From: Candidatus Bathyarchaeia archaeon
Lineage (GTDB): Archaea; Thermoproteota; Bathyarchaeia; Bathyarchaeales; Bathyarchaeaceae
Assembly (NCBI GenBank): GCA_035283685.1
Contig: DATETJ010000009.1
Coordinates: 186,001 to 250,000, forward strand
Direction: 5' to 3'
DNA length: 64,000 nucleotides
Position numbers and translations under genes: made by a program. The notes beneath the pieces were generated by a model that searched no databases, was not told the origin of the DNA, and saw only the letters and a program-made list of their open reading frames with translations. Of this stretch, positions 45,153-52,918 are shown piece after piece. Position 1 is the first letter of the stretch, and the number at the start of each line of letters is the position of its first letter.

Positions 45153-45320
45153 TTGAAGGAATGGAAATGCGTAGCTGTTGGACATCATGAAAACGTGGGC
45201 AAAGTGATTGAAGAATGGGAAAAGCAAGGCTGGCGGCTGCACACCTATCAAGCAGCCGGCATGGGCGGAGCAATCCACTACACCGTGAATCACTACCTAC
45301 TATTCGAAAGAGATCATTAA
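45153..45320 (+). CDS. DUF4177 small protein
   Basis: 55 residues from TTG 45153 with GGAGGGG ten bases upstream; a stop codon directly precedes it in frame. KEWKCVAVGHHENVGKVIEE and WEKQGWRLHTYQ are the DUF4177 pattern (a short beta-alpha-beta unit with a conserved GW). Function unknown. Confidence 0.65.
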   Translation: MKEWKCVAVGHHENVGKVIEEWEKQGWRLHTYQAAGMGGAIHYTVNHYLLFERDH

Positions 45321-45403
45321 AAACGCAGTCATCTATGATATTCTTTCTTGCTTCGCTCGATGGCTAGTCGTGTGGTTTCAAGGTATCACTTGTGCATTTG
45401 TGA

Positions 45404-46111
45404 TTATTCAATCAGTTTCAGCAGGTCTTCTAAGATGTAATTCATGAGTTCCTCTGTCGAGCTTTTGCTGAACGATGTGATCACGGTGTTTCTTGTGATT
45501 CCGACCACTATGCCTTGTTTTTGAGCTTCGAAGACTGCGTACCAGATTTGTCCATGTTTCATGTAGTCCCGGTAAAGTGTCGTGTCAGCTATGCTAGGTC
45601 CGGCTAAGCAGAGCTTTTCCACGCCTGGTATGTCAACTTGGTCGAACCATATGAGTTTTGTCGCCTGTGGACTGGACTCATGGAGGTTTTGCAGGGTCTC
45701 GTGTGAAATTCTTGTTTCAACGATTGCGTGTGGTGTTATGAAGAGAGCTTTGCTGAGTCTATTGGCTACAGAGTTTGTTAGCAGCTTCTTCACGCCGCGC
45801 GCAACTGATGGCCCCTGCACAATAAGGAAAAGCCTTTGCCGAAATGGTTTAACCCAAAACGGTGCTTCCTCGGTCATTGGCGTCTCAACGAGTTCGCGTC
45901 TGTACAAGCGTTGACGAATGAAATCCTTGCTGAAAACGCCTGACAAGGCGTCTCCGTTTCTTTTAAGGTCTAGGATTTCCGTGACAAGTGTGATCTTTTC
46001 TTTTTCCTTGGTTGTGTAAAGCTCTTCTTCACGGAAGCGTTTAAGTTTGCCAGCTATGAGTTCGATGTCGGCTTCCTCTTTGATCTCAAAGACTTTGGCG
46101 GGCAGAACCAT
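45404..46111 (-). CDS. Conserved-looking hypothetical protein
   Basis: 235 residues, soluble, no signal or membrane segment. N-terminal helix IELIAGKLKRFREEELYTTK; a middle beta region (VKPFRQRLFLIVQGPSVARG, LFITPHAIVETRISHETLQN); and a C-terminal helix EELMNYILEDLLKLIE. No family recognised. It is the last gene before the tRNA-Ala-delimited array. Confidence 0.6.
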   Translation of the reverse strand: MVLPAKVFEIKEEADIELIAGKLKRFREEELYTTKEKEKITLVTEILDLKRNGDALSGVFSKDFIRQRLYRRELVETPMTEEAPFWVKPFRQRLFLIVQGPSVARGVKKLLTNSVANRLSKALFITPHAIVETRISHETLQNLHESSPQATKLIWFDQVDIPGVEKLCLAGPSIADTTLYRDYMKHGQIWYAVFEAQKQGIVVGITRNTVITSFSKSSTEELMNYILEDLLKLIE

Positions 46112-46191
46112 ACAAGCTGTTCTTGCTGCTCAGTTCTTATGGCTTGCGCAAGAAGTCCCTAGTCGATCTTCAGCAAGGGGAGTCCCATTTT

Positions 46192-46219
46192 GACGGGGGC
46201 GGGATTTGAACTCGCGGCC
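46192..46219 (-). repeat. tRNA-Ala T-arm/acceptor fragment, distal end of array
   Basis: 28 bases (GACGGGGGCGGGATTTGAAC...) matching 27 bases of tRNA-Ala at 52110-52136 with one extra G and one C-to-T change, same orientation. It covers the acceptor 3' strand and whole T-arm but lacks the CCA end. The rest of the 46112-46408 gap shows nothing else. Confidence 0.65.
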
Positions 46220-46408
46220 ATATTTCAACAAAGCGCCTGCTAACAGAACGTTGAAAAAGGGTCAACTGAAAGCTACTCTGAGCGTGAGTTGACGGGTCAT
46301 TTTTTGACAACTCTCTGAGTTCTTCTCTTTTCCTCACGACTATAGCTAAAGGCAGTATGTTTAACGGTAGTTATGTGAAATACCATGACGAATGCAAGGA
46401 GGAGTGAC

Positions 46409-46897
46409 ATGAAAGTTAGATGGGAGATACGTCACCATATTGAGCCTGGGGATATAGGTTATGTCACTTATCTTCATGGTATCTTGTATGCAAGAGAGTG
46501 TGCCTACGACCAAACATTCGAGGCGTATGTTGCAGTCGGGCTGGCAGAATTTGTTCAATCGTTTAGTCCTGACAAAGATCGAATTTGGCTGGCAGCGACA
46601 AACGGTCGGATTATTGGTTCCATCGCCATTGTTGGGCATTCAAAGACAACTGCTCAACTTCGCTGGTTCCTAGTTCATCCCGACTATCGAGGGCTTGGAA
46701 TCGGAAAAGAGCTCCTAGAAGACGCGATTCAATTCTGCAAGGAGCGGAAGTACAAAACCATATTCCTCTGGACGACAAGCGAACTGAAAGAAGCGGGTCA
46801 TCTCTACGCGTGTTTTGGCTTCAAGAAAACCGAAGAGAAAACGCGCAAGATTTGGGGAAAGAGAGTAACCGAAGAAAGATACGAGCTGCACCTGTGA
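46409..46897 (+). CDS. GNAT acetyltransferase
   Basis: 162 residues from ATG 46409, with GGAGGAG just upstream. LRWFLVHPDYRGLGIGKELL is the acetyl-CoA-binding motif; LYACFGFKKTEEKTRKIWGK is motif B. Resembles the acetyltransferase domains fused to MarR regulators in bacteria. First gene of the accessory array; substrate unknown. Confidence 0.83.
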   Translation: MKVRWEIRHHIEPGDIGYVTYLHGILYARECAYDQTFEAYVAVGLAEFVQSFSPDKDRIWLAATNGRIIGSIAIVGHSKTTAQLRWFLVHPDYRGLGIGKELLEDAIQFCKERKYKTIFLWTTSELKEAGHLYACFGFKKTEEKTRKIWGKRVTEERYELHL

Positions 46898-47000
46898 AGC
46901 GATTTGTCGAAAATGAGCAAATGTGTGCCTTTCTAATCCTGTTATGGATCTATACATTCTTACGAAGATAGTGCGTAGGCAAATGCCGCTTTTCCGATGC

Positions 47001-48206
47001 TCATCTAGCATTCGCAACTCTGAGAAAGGCAGATGCTAAAGCAGAGAGCAGTAATACAGCGGTTATTGCAGGAAATGAGCCTTGGTATCCTAGGTTTGTT
47101 GCAATCAACATCCCAGTGATGAGAGGTCCTACTGTCTGCCCAACATCCATTGTCATGCCGAGAAAACCCATTGCTGTTCCGGTGAGGTTACTAGGAGAAA
47201 GTTCGCTGATTAAGGCGGGGGTGGACGAGGTTACCATTGCAAAGCCAAGCCCATATGTTATGGACAGAAGCAGCAGAGTTATGCTCTGGGTTGAGAAGGG
47301 AATTATGAGCAACGGCAGTCCACTCACTGTGGAACCAACAATTATTGGGGTTCGCCTTCCAGTCTTGTCTGAAACCCATCCCATGAACGGTTTAGCGAGG
47401 ATAACAGCGATTATTTGACTTCCCATTATGATGCCGATTTGAAATGCATCTAGATGAACAAGATCCTTTAGATAGCCCACTAGGAAGTATTCCACCGCGC
47501 CAAAGGCATAGTATTGACTTGCTTGGATGAAACTAACCGCTAGGATGCTTGGGTTTCCTGCGACAGTCCTCCATCCAAACAGCATTTTTCCAACAGTTTT
47601 CTCTGAACTGCTGGGTTGAAAATCAGGGTTTTTCATATCAGTCACAAGGAAGAGAGTTGTCATGAAAGCGGTTACGCCAGCTATTCCCACAGCCAAATAG
47701 AGAGTGTTATAACTATAGTCTGTCGCGAAGAGGATGTAACCACCCAGAAAAGGCGCGGCTGCTCGCCCAAGGTTTGTTGCTGAAGAGAATAAGGATATGC
47801 GTTCCCCACGTTTGGCTGGAAATAGCTCAGCTACTGAGGCTTCAGTTACAGGGACAAAGATTGCTGTGGCAAAACCGTGGTAGAATCGAACCAGTACGAG
47901 TTGCCACCACACTGATATGAGAAGATAAAGGAATGGGGCAGAGGCAAAGACAACTGCCGATGCCAATAAGACCTTTTTTCTGCCGAAAAAGTCTGAAAGG
48001 GAAGCAGCGGGTAAGCTGACTAATATTCCTGGGATTGTTGAGGCGGAGGCAACGAAACCCGTCCAGAAACCTTCAGGGGTTTCAAGCTTGGCTGCGAATG
48101 GTTTCAATACTGGATTCTTAGCCATCGTTGAACTCAGAATCGCGAATATTCCAGCTATGCAGAGTGTTAGGAGTATGCTGGTTCTCGCATCTTTTGCACT
48201 TAGCAT
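47001..48206 (-). CDS. MFS transporter
   Basis: 401 residues, twelve membrane helices. ASLSDFFGRKKVLLAS is the loop 2-3 motif A of major facilitator transporters and GWVSDKTGRRTPIIV its copy in the second half. The type fits drug or metabolite efflux. It lies 61 bases downstream of the ChrB-like gene on the same strand. Confidence 0.88.
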   Translation of the reverse strand: MLSAKDARTSILLTLCIAGIFAILSSTMAKNPVLKPFAAKLETPEGFWTGFVASASTIPGILVSLPAASLSDFFGRKKVLLASAVVFASAPFLYLLISVWWQLVLVRFYHGFATAIFVPVTEASVAELFPAKRGERISLFSSATNLGRAAAPFLGGYILFATDYSYNTLYLAVGIAGVTAFMTTLFLVTDMKNPDFQPSSSEKTVGKMLFGWRTVAGNPSILAVSFIQASQYYAFGAVEYFLVGYLKDLVHLDAFQIGIIMGSQIIAVILAKPFMGWVSDKTGRRTPIIVGSTVSGLPLLIIPFSTQSITLLLLSITYGLGFAMVTSSTPALISELSPSNLTGTAMGFLGMTMDVGQTVGPLITGMLIATNLGYQGSFPAITAVLLLSALASAFLRVANAR

Positions 48207-48267
48207 CAGGAATCAACTTTGTGTTAACTGAAATTCAAGCTAATAAGAATAGACGGAGATGAAATCG

Positions 48268-48792
48268 TTAACTCGTCGCTTTCTCTCTCATCTTTGCGGT
48301 TAGGAAAGTCCTTCGTTCCGTCCAGCTCATTTTCGCCAATTCATCTTTGTATTTCTCTTGAAGCAACTTAGATTTGCAGTAACTGTAGAGTGCATCATAA
48401 ACGTATGCAGCTTTCTCAACGGCTTCAAAATCATCTTTGACGTTGAACCTCGCTCCAGTCATTGTTGCACTTAACCCTAGCCCTTCTGGAGCCAACGTAG
48501 TGTCACGTGTATCGGCTGAATGCACGATTTTGGCAAGCTCGTGAAGCACGGGATCCTTCAGCTTGTATTCTTCTATTATGGTTTCGAAACTGCACTTTCC
48601 ATCTCTATGTCCAAGTCTGACTCCAGGTGCATCAAAGGGTGTTGCGTCTTGGTCTTTCGCTATTTCCTCTATCTTCTCTGTAGGAACGAAGATGAACTCC
48701 GCTTGTGGATCTATGATTTTTCTAATTAGCCAAGGGCATGCTGTTCTGTCAACATGTACGAATTCGCGAGTCACCCACTTCACATTACTCAC
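48268..48792 (-). CDS. ChrB-like (chromate resistance) C-terminal domain protein
   Basis: 174 residues. WVTREFVHVDRTACPWLIRK and IDPQAEFIFVPTE open the ChrB C-terminal domain, and FDAPGVRLGHRDGKCSFETI follows. In bacteria this domain is fused to a regulatory N-terminus near chromate transporters; here it stands alone next to an MFS gene. Role in metal or oxyanion response is inference. Confidence 0.82.
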   Translation of the reverse strand: MSNVKWVTREFVHVDRTACPWLIRKIIDPQAEFIFVPTEKIEEIAKDQDATPFDAPGVRLGHRDGKCSFETIIEEYKLKDPVLHELAKIVHSADTRDTTLAPEGLGLSATMTGARFNVKDDFEAVEKAAYVYDALYSYCKSKLLQEKYKDELAKMSWTERRTFLTAKMREKATS

Positions 48793-48904
48793 CCGTCTGG
48801 AATATCTATAGCTAGCAGTAAAACAATATTTCAGTTCCTTGGGGTGGAAATGCTCATGCTCTACTGAGTGCTTTGACGTAATCCCATATGGAAAGATTAA
48901 TGCA

Positions 48905-48915
48905 TGGTGGACGGG
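48905..48915 (-). repeat. tRNA-Ala 3'-end fragment (acceptor strand + CCA)
   Basis: TGGTGGACGGG, exactly the CCA, discriminator and seven acceptor bases of tRNA-Ala (52105-52115), same orientation. The following bases (CTGGGTTCAAAAC) still resemble the T-arm in part. It lies between the ChrB-like start and the ArsR operator. Confidence 0.55.
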
Positions 48916-48956
48916 CTGGGTTCAAAACTTACAGGAACGTTTAAAAGGATATTCAT

Positions 48957-48968
48957 ATATTCGAATAT
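48957..48968. promoter_or_regulatory. Candidate ArsR operator
   Basis: ATATTCGAATAT is a perfect 12-bp palindrome 15 bases before the arsR ATG, directly after a TTTAAAAGG box A-like element (~48940-48948). Position over the expected transcription start fits autorepression. Confidence 0.55.
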
Positions 48969-48982
48969 TGGCGACTCTAACG

Positions 48983-49312
48983 ATGAAGGGGAAGGTTGAT
49001 GCAACAGTTTTTCAGTTGCATGCTGAGATTTGCAAGACCTTGTCGAATTCTACGAGGTTGATGATTCTTGATTCTTTGCGGGACGGAGAGAAATCTGTGG
49101 GTGAATTGGCTGCGTTGGTTGGGGCGCAGCAAGCCAATGTTTCTCAGCATTTAGCCGTGTTGAGGCAGAGAGGAGTTGTGACAACTCGGAAGCATGGAGC
49201 AAACATCTATTACACCGTTACGAATCCCAAGATTATCCGGGCTTGCGACACGATAAGAGAAGTGTTGTTCGAACAACTGGCGAAAGCCAAAGAGTTAACA
49301 AAAAGGATTTGA
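48983..49312 (+). CDS. ArsR-family metal-responsive repressor
   Basis: 109 residues from ATG 48983; the longer frame to 48839 would read through a tRNA fragment and the promoter. CKTLSNSTRLMILDSLRDGE and AQQANVSQHLAVLRQRGVVT form the ArsR winged helix. One Cys (EICKTLSN) lies before the HTH and one near the C-terminus (IRACDTIRE); there is no ELCVCDL motif, so the metal site differs from classic ArsR/SmtB. Heads a four-gene operon. Confidence 0.85.
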   Translation: MKGKVDATVFQLHAEICKTLSNSTRLMILDSLRDGEKSVGELAALVGAQQANVSQHLAVLRQRGVVTTRKHGANIYYTVTNPKIIRACDTIREVLFEQLAKAKELTKRI

Positions 49313-49322
49313 GCGAGAGTGG

Positions 49323-49685
49323 ATGTTTTTGGAAACGTTAACCATCATTGTTAATGATCCTCCGTATGGCACCGAGCGAGTTTGGAATGCCTTAAGACTT
49401 GCATCGTCACTTGTTTCCGCAGCAGTAGGTATGAGTGTAAACATCTTTTTGCTTGGAGACGCCGTAAGCGCCGCTAAGAAACGTCAGAAAACGCCCGAAG
49501 GGTACTACAACTTGGAGCAGATGCTCATCGATCTCCTCAAACGAGGTGCAAGAGTTTCAGCATGTGGCACATGCATTCAGGCAAGGGGCTTAGCTAAAGA
49601 AGACGTTATTGAAGGCGTGGAAATAGGGTCAATGCTTGGACTCGCCCAATGGATAAAAGAGAGCCAAAAGGTACTCTCATTTTAG
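49323..49685 (+). CDS. DsrE-family protein
   Basis: 120 residues. LTIIVNDPPYGTERVWNALR and VNIFLLGDAVSAAKK are the DsrE/F-like fold; GARVSACGTCIQARGL carries the conserved Cys pair used for sulfur transfer. Second gene of the ArsR operon, ten bases after arsR. Confidence 0.82.
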   Translation: MFLETLTIIVNDPPYGTERVWNALRLASSLVSAAVGMSVNIFLLGDAVSAAKKRQKTPEGYYNLEQMLIDLLKRGARVSACGTCIQARGLAKEDVIEGVEIGSMLGLAQWIKESQKVLSF

Positions 49686-49696
49686 TGGGGATATAC

Positions 49697-50344
49697 ATGA
49701 ACAAAGTGGGGAAGATCCAAAGAGAAGACATTCTTGCAGCAAAAAAACACCGGTTCCCTGCCGCAGCATTGTTTGTTCTTGTTATCGGATTGACGGCTGT
49801 AACTGCTGTTGTTTTGCTTCAATTTTCGCCCATTCTTTATGGCGCCACTCGCGTCAACAGTTTAGACCAAGCTAAGCAGTTGGCTAATCAATATTTGGGG
49901 ACAAGTTCAGACTTGAGGATCAAGGAGATAATGGAGTTCTCAAACAACTTCTATGTTATAGTTCAGGAGAGTAGCACGGGAATAAATGCTTTTGAGCTTT
50001 TGGTGGACAGGCACACTGGCAGAGTGATGCCTGAATACGGACCGAATATGATGTGGAACACGAAGTATGGAATGATGCAGCGAATGATGGGGAGATCCAA
50101 AGGAACACCCACAGCTGACATGCCCATAACCGCACACAATGCCTCTGAATACGCCCAGAAATGGTTGGATGTTAGCAATCCAGGCGCTGTGGTCGAGGAG
50201 CCAGAGACATTCTACGGTTATTACACATTTGATGTGGCAAAGGACGGAAGCACGTATGGGATGCTCAGTGTGAACGGTTCTACGGGCGATGTTTGGTTTC
50301 ACAGTTGGCATGGCAAGTTTATTGGTATGGTTGAATACGATTAG
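49697..50344 (+). CDS. Membrane-anchored PepSY-like protein with Met-rich segment
   Basis: 215 residues from ATG 49697 (GTGGGG upstream; a frame from 49649 overlaps the DsrE gene and is not preferred). One N-terminal membrane helix (LFVLVIGLTAVTAVVLLQFS) anchors two PepSY-like units (FELLVDRHTGRVMPEYG and MLSVNGSTGDVWFHSWHG), outside the cell. Between them is NMMWNTKYGMMQRMMGR, a Met cluster of the kind that binds Cu(I) or other soft metals. Confidence 0.68.
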   Translation: MNKVGKIQREDILAAKKHRFPAAALFVLVIGLTAVTAVVLLQFSPILYGATRVNSLDQAKQLANQYLGTSSDLRIKEIMEFSNNFYVIVQESSTGINAFELLVDRHTGRVMPEYGPNMMWNTKYGMMQRMMGRSKGTPTADMPITAHNASEYAQKWLDVSNPGAVVEEPETFYGYYTFDVAKDGSTYGMLSVNGSTGDVWFHSWHGKFIGMVEYD

Positions 50345-50359
50345 GAGGAGGTGGAATAA

Positions 50360-50746
50360 TTGAATTCGCAAGAAACTCCTATCACTGCATTTATCTTATC
50401 CTTGATTGGTGGTGTGCTGATATTCTTGGGCGGCGTCGTGTCATCTCTGTGGTTTATGTCTGGAGGATATGGCATGGGCGGAATGATGGGCGGAGGCATG
50501 ATGGGCGGTTGGGGGGCTCCCTTTGGTTTCATGAGCGGTCTTTCACTCATAGGACTAGTTGCGGGGATAGTCGTTATCATCGGTGCACTGATGCTTAATG
50601 CGAGAGCAAGAGAACATACAGCTTGGGGCGTGATAATACTTGTCTTCTCAATAGTAAGCTTCCTAGGCATGGGCGGATTCTTCATAGGCGCTGCATTGGG
50701 AATATCGGGTGGCGCCTTGGCGCTGAGCTGGAGACCAACGTCCTGA
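50360..50746 (+). CDS. Gly/Met-rich membrane protein
   Basis: 128 residues from a TTG behind GGAGGAGGTGG. Four membrane helices, with the loop GGYGMGGMMGGGMMGGWG between the first and second. Repeated GMxxMM is a plausible soft-metal ligand. Last gene of the arsR-dsrE-PepSY operon; 16 bases after the PepSY-like gene. No named family. Confidence 0.65.
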   Translation: MNSQETPITAFILSLIGGVLIFLGGVVSSLWFMSGGYGMGGMMGGGMMGGWGAPFGFMSGLSLIGLVAGIVVIIGALMLNARAREHTAWGVIILVFSIVSFLGMGGFFIGAALGISGGALALSWRPTS

Positions 50747-50862
50747 AAGCCGACGCAGAACAAGCTCCATAATTGAACTTTATGAGACTCCGAATCCCTC
50801 AAATTAAGTTTGTTTCTTAGGAGATATCGATGATTCAAGCATGTTTCTCAAAAAGGAATCAT

Positions 50863-50872
50863 GTGGACGGGG
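50863..50872 (-). repeat. tRNA-Ala 3'-end fragment, degenerate
   Basis: GTGGACGGGG followed by GCTAGGTTTAC, alignable with the acceptor and T-arm side of tRNA-Ala, same orientation; one base of CCA lost. Lies between the metal operon and the relE stop codon. Short, so supported mainly by its place in the series. Confidence 0.4.
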
Positions 50873-50913
50873 GCTAGGTTTACACTTTCGTTTAGATTCT
50901 TCGTTTTCACAAC

Positions 50914-51168
50914 TCATTCATAAATCGTTTTTCTCAGTCCTACGTCCAAGAAGACTACTGCTTTCTCTCTCTCGTCTATCATGTAGATCATGCGATATTT
51001 GCCTAACCTCCATCTCCATAATCCTTCAAGTTTTCCCCGCAACTTGGTTCCTAGATAAGGGTTTTCTGCAGCTTTCTCCAGAGCTTCTCGGATTCTTTCC
51101 TTAACTGTTCTGGGCAGTTTATCGAATTCCTTGCTGAAGCTTCGGGTAAGAACTGACTTGTACGGCAA
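50914..51168 (-). CDS. relE: RelE/ParE-family toxin
   Basis: 84 residues. SFSKEFDKLPRTVKERIREA, LRGKLEGLWRWRLGKYRMIY and VVFLDVGLRKTIYE are the RelE fold, with the usual basic/aromatic active side (Arg, Lys, Tyr). A ribosome-dependent mRNA endonuclease in well-studied members. Five bases after the antitoxin gene. Confidence 0.87.
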   Translation of the reverse strand: MPYKSVLTRSFSKEFDKLPRTVKERIREALEKAAENPYLGTKLRGKLEGLWRWRLGKYRMIYMIDEREKAVVFLDVGLRKTIYE

Positions 51169-51173
51169 AAGTG

Positions 51174-51395
51174 TTAAGCCTTCATCAAGGCTTCTCTGAT
51201 ATCCTCAGGACGTTTTACAGTCGTATACTCTTTCTTTTTGTATTCCTGAAGGCTTTTCTCTATTCTCTCTAATCCTTCCTTGTTCGCAAGTTCTTCTAAA
51301 GTAGCCAAGATCTCATCTATCTTTGCAAAATGCTCATAAAGTTCTTTCAGCAAAGATCGAGGAACCAAAACAGTCTCAGTCAAACCCAGCACCAT
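51174..51395 (-). CDS. Antitoxin partner of the RelE-like toxin
   Basis: 73 residues from ATG 51395 (frame extends to 51416). A short strand LTETVLVPRSLLKELYEHFA, a long helical middle and a basic-acidic tail typical of antitoxins that wrap their toxin. Partner assignment is from adjacency and size. Confidence 0.68.
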   Translation of the reverse strand: MVLGLTETVLVPRSLLKELYEHFAKIDEILATLEELANKEGLERIEKSLQEYKKKEYTTVKRPEDIREALMKA

Positions 51396-51451
51396 TTGAA
51401 AATAGATGAGTAACAAGATAATTAAGCTATCCGAAAAAGGCTGATCAAACT

Positions 51452-51462
51452 TGGTGGACGGG
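51452..51462 (-). repeat. tRNA-Ala 3'-end fragment (acceptor strand + CCA)
   Basis: TGGTGGACGGG, identical to 52105-52115, same orientation; the AAACTT just before it also resembles the base order beyond the intact tRNA (AAACTTG at 52099). Separates the toxin pair from the nucleotidyltransferase gene. Confidence 0.55.
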
Positions 51463-51506
51463 TCTCTCTTTCCTCAATAGTCGCTTTTGAAAACATTCTC
51501 TTAACC

Positions 51507-52058
51507 TCATAGCCGCACCACCGGCAAGTTACCCTTCATGGCGATGCCGTCAATTAATATTCTTTCGTAGAACGCTTTGTCTTTTCTAGCTTTTTCATCC
51601 CATTCATTGGGTTCATAGACCAGCAACGTGATCTTCCTTTCAAACCTTCTTTCAAATGTGTTTAATTCAGCTTTTTCTTTTTTCCTCGATATGACCAGAA
51701 GGTCTATGTCGCTCTTCGGGTCGTCCTCTCCTCTTGCGCAACTTCCATACAACACGATAGAAGAGTTCGGGTAGACTTCGCTCAGATAATCCATCAGCGA
51801 ACGCACTTTTGAAATGAAGTAGCCTACTTTCATGTACCTGAAAGCAGGGTTTTCCACGCTTGCTTTGAATAACGCGAGATTGGCTTTTCTCTGCATTTGA
51901 AGAAAATCCTCTTCAACATAGAAATCAAGAAACCTCTTCGCAGTCCCCGAACCCACCTCTGCACATCTAGCTACTTCTCTCAGATGAAACTCCCTGTAGG
52001 GCTCGTTGAAAAAAACGAGAAGGACCCGCAAGCCAGGATAAGAGAACGGATCTTTCAT
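51507..52058 (-). CDS. Winged-helix/nucleotidyltransferase fusion
   Basis: 183 residues from ATG 52058; a frame reaching 52094 would code through the operator repeats. The N-terminal winged helix (EFHLREVARCAEVGSGTAKR) is followed by a minimal nucleotidyltransferase with VLYGSCARGEDDPKSDIDLL, the GSxARG...SDxDL signature. Such proteins occur in MNT/HEPN and AbiE-like toxin-antitoxin systems; no HEPN partner is beside it, so it may act alone or be an orphan. Confidence 0.83.
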   Translation of the reverse strand: MKDPFSYPGLRVLLVFFNEPYREFHLREVARCAEVGSGTAKRFLDFYVEEDFLQMQRKANLALFKASVENPAFRYMKVGYFISKVRSLMDYLSEVYPNSSIVLYGSCARGEDDPKSDIDLLVISRKKEKAELNTFERRFERKITLLVYEPNEWDEKARKDKAFYERILIDGIAMKGNLPVVRL

Positions 52059-52095
52059 AGAACAATCGTTCCATACATAGAACAATAGTTCCATA
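52056..52095. promoter_or_regulatory. Tandem 20-bp operator at the nucleotidyltransferase start
   Basis: CATAGAACAATCGTTCCATA (52056-52075) and CATAGAACAATAGTTCCATA (52076-52095): two adjacent 20-bp copies with one difference, each containing GAAC-N4-GTTC. One copy ends on the start codon. Likely bound by the gene's own winged helix. Confidence 0.65.
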
Positions 52096-52104
52096 AGAAA
52101 CTTG

Positions 52105-52182
52105 TGGTGGACGGGGCGGGATTTGAACCCGCGGCCTCAGCGATGCCAACGCTGCGATCATACCAAACTGATCTACCCGCCC
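52105..52182 (-). tRNA. tRNA-Ala (GGC), CCA encoded
   Basis: GGGCGGG...CCCGTCC acceptor (one G-U pair), D-arm GATC/GATC, anticodon arm CAGCG-TTGGCAT-CGCTG (anticodon GGC), T-arm GCGGG-TTCAAAT-CCCGC, discriminator A, CCA. No intron. Its 3' end is at the lower coordinate, facing the accessory array that carries copies of that end. Confidence 0.96.
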
Positions 52183-52396
52183 GACTGTTGGCATACGCAT
52201 ACCACGTCAAAAAACTATTAAACTTTACCTAACAACTTCCCAAAGCCTCCGAGAACCAACACAATTGCTGTATATGTAAACTGCTCCAAGCGAAAACCAA
52301 CAACCCATGAACATGCACACGTCGCTGCAAGGAACGCTAACAAACATGAAAGTAGTAGTCAACACACACGCGGCGCTGACTACTACTTCTGAGCAA

Positions 52397-52850
52397 AGCC
52401 AGCTCGGTGTTATTACCAATTCTAAGCGAAAGTTAATAACATCTGAAACAGAAACCACTCCCACAACATCACCTCAACATTCAAGAAGTTGTTGCGGCAA
52501 ACCCTTCAACGTCAACAACAACACCCACACAAACAGTCTGCGCTTGCATGTTCAACTACAACTGTCCAAGCCGCCCGCAGCCCAAACCACAACACGGTAG
52601 AAGAGGGCGCTAAGCGATTGCTCCCTTCTTCTTTTGAAATCTCTTTTCCCGCAGAACCGTTCTACATACTCGAACACCACGCATACCAACATTAAACGTC
52701 ACGCATGCCAACATAGAACGTCACGCAAGAACACGAGCCAACAGCGCCAGAAACACCATACAGAACCACGAACAGCCCCAGAGAAACAAACTGAAAAGTT
52801 CAACTTTCACCGCAAAAAAATTTTTCCAGACTCATACTAACCCTCTTTCC
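52397..52850. repeat. Long intergenic repeat, copy 2 (5' side of tRNA-Ala)
   Basis: Same two blocks as copy 1 (30920-31440), in the same orientation and at a similar distance from a tRNA 5' end, including iterons at 52678-52699 and 52700-52721, CACCATACAGAACCA, an AAAAAAATTTTTCC tract and ACTCATACTAACCCT. The 52183-52396 sequence before it shows nothing recognisable. No convincing ORF. Confidence 0.75.
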
Positions 52851-52918
52851 CACCAAAACGAGACAACACCCCTTCAACATAAAACCACAAATACGCCGTT
52901 GATCCTAACCTTTCAACC

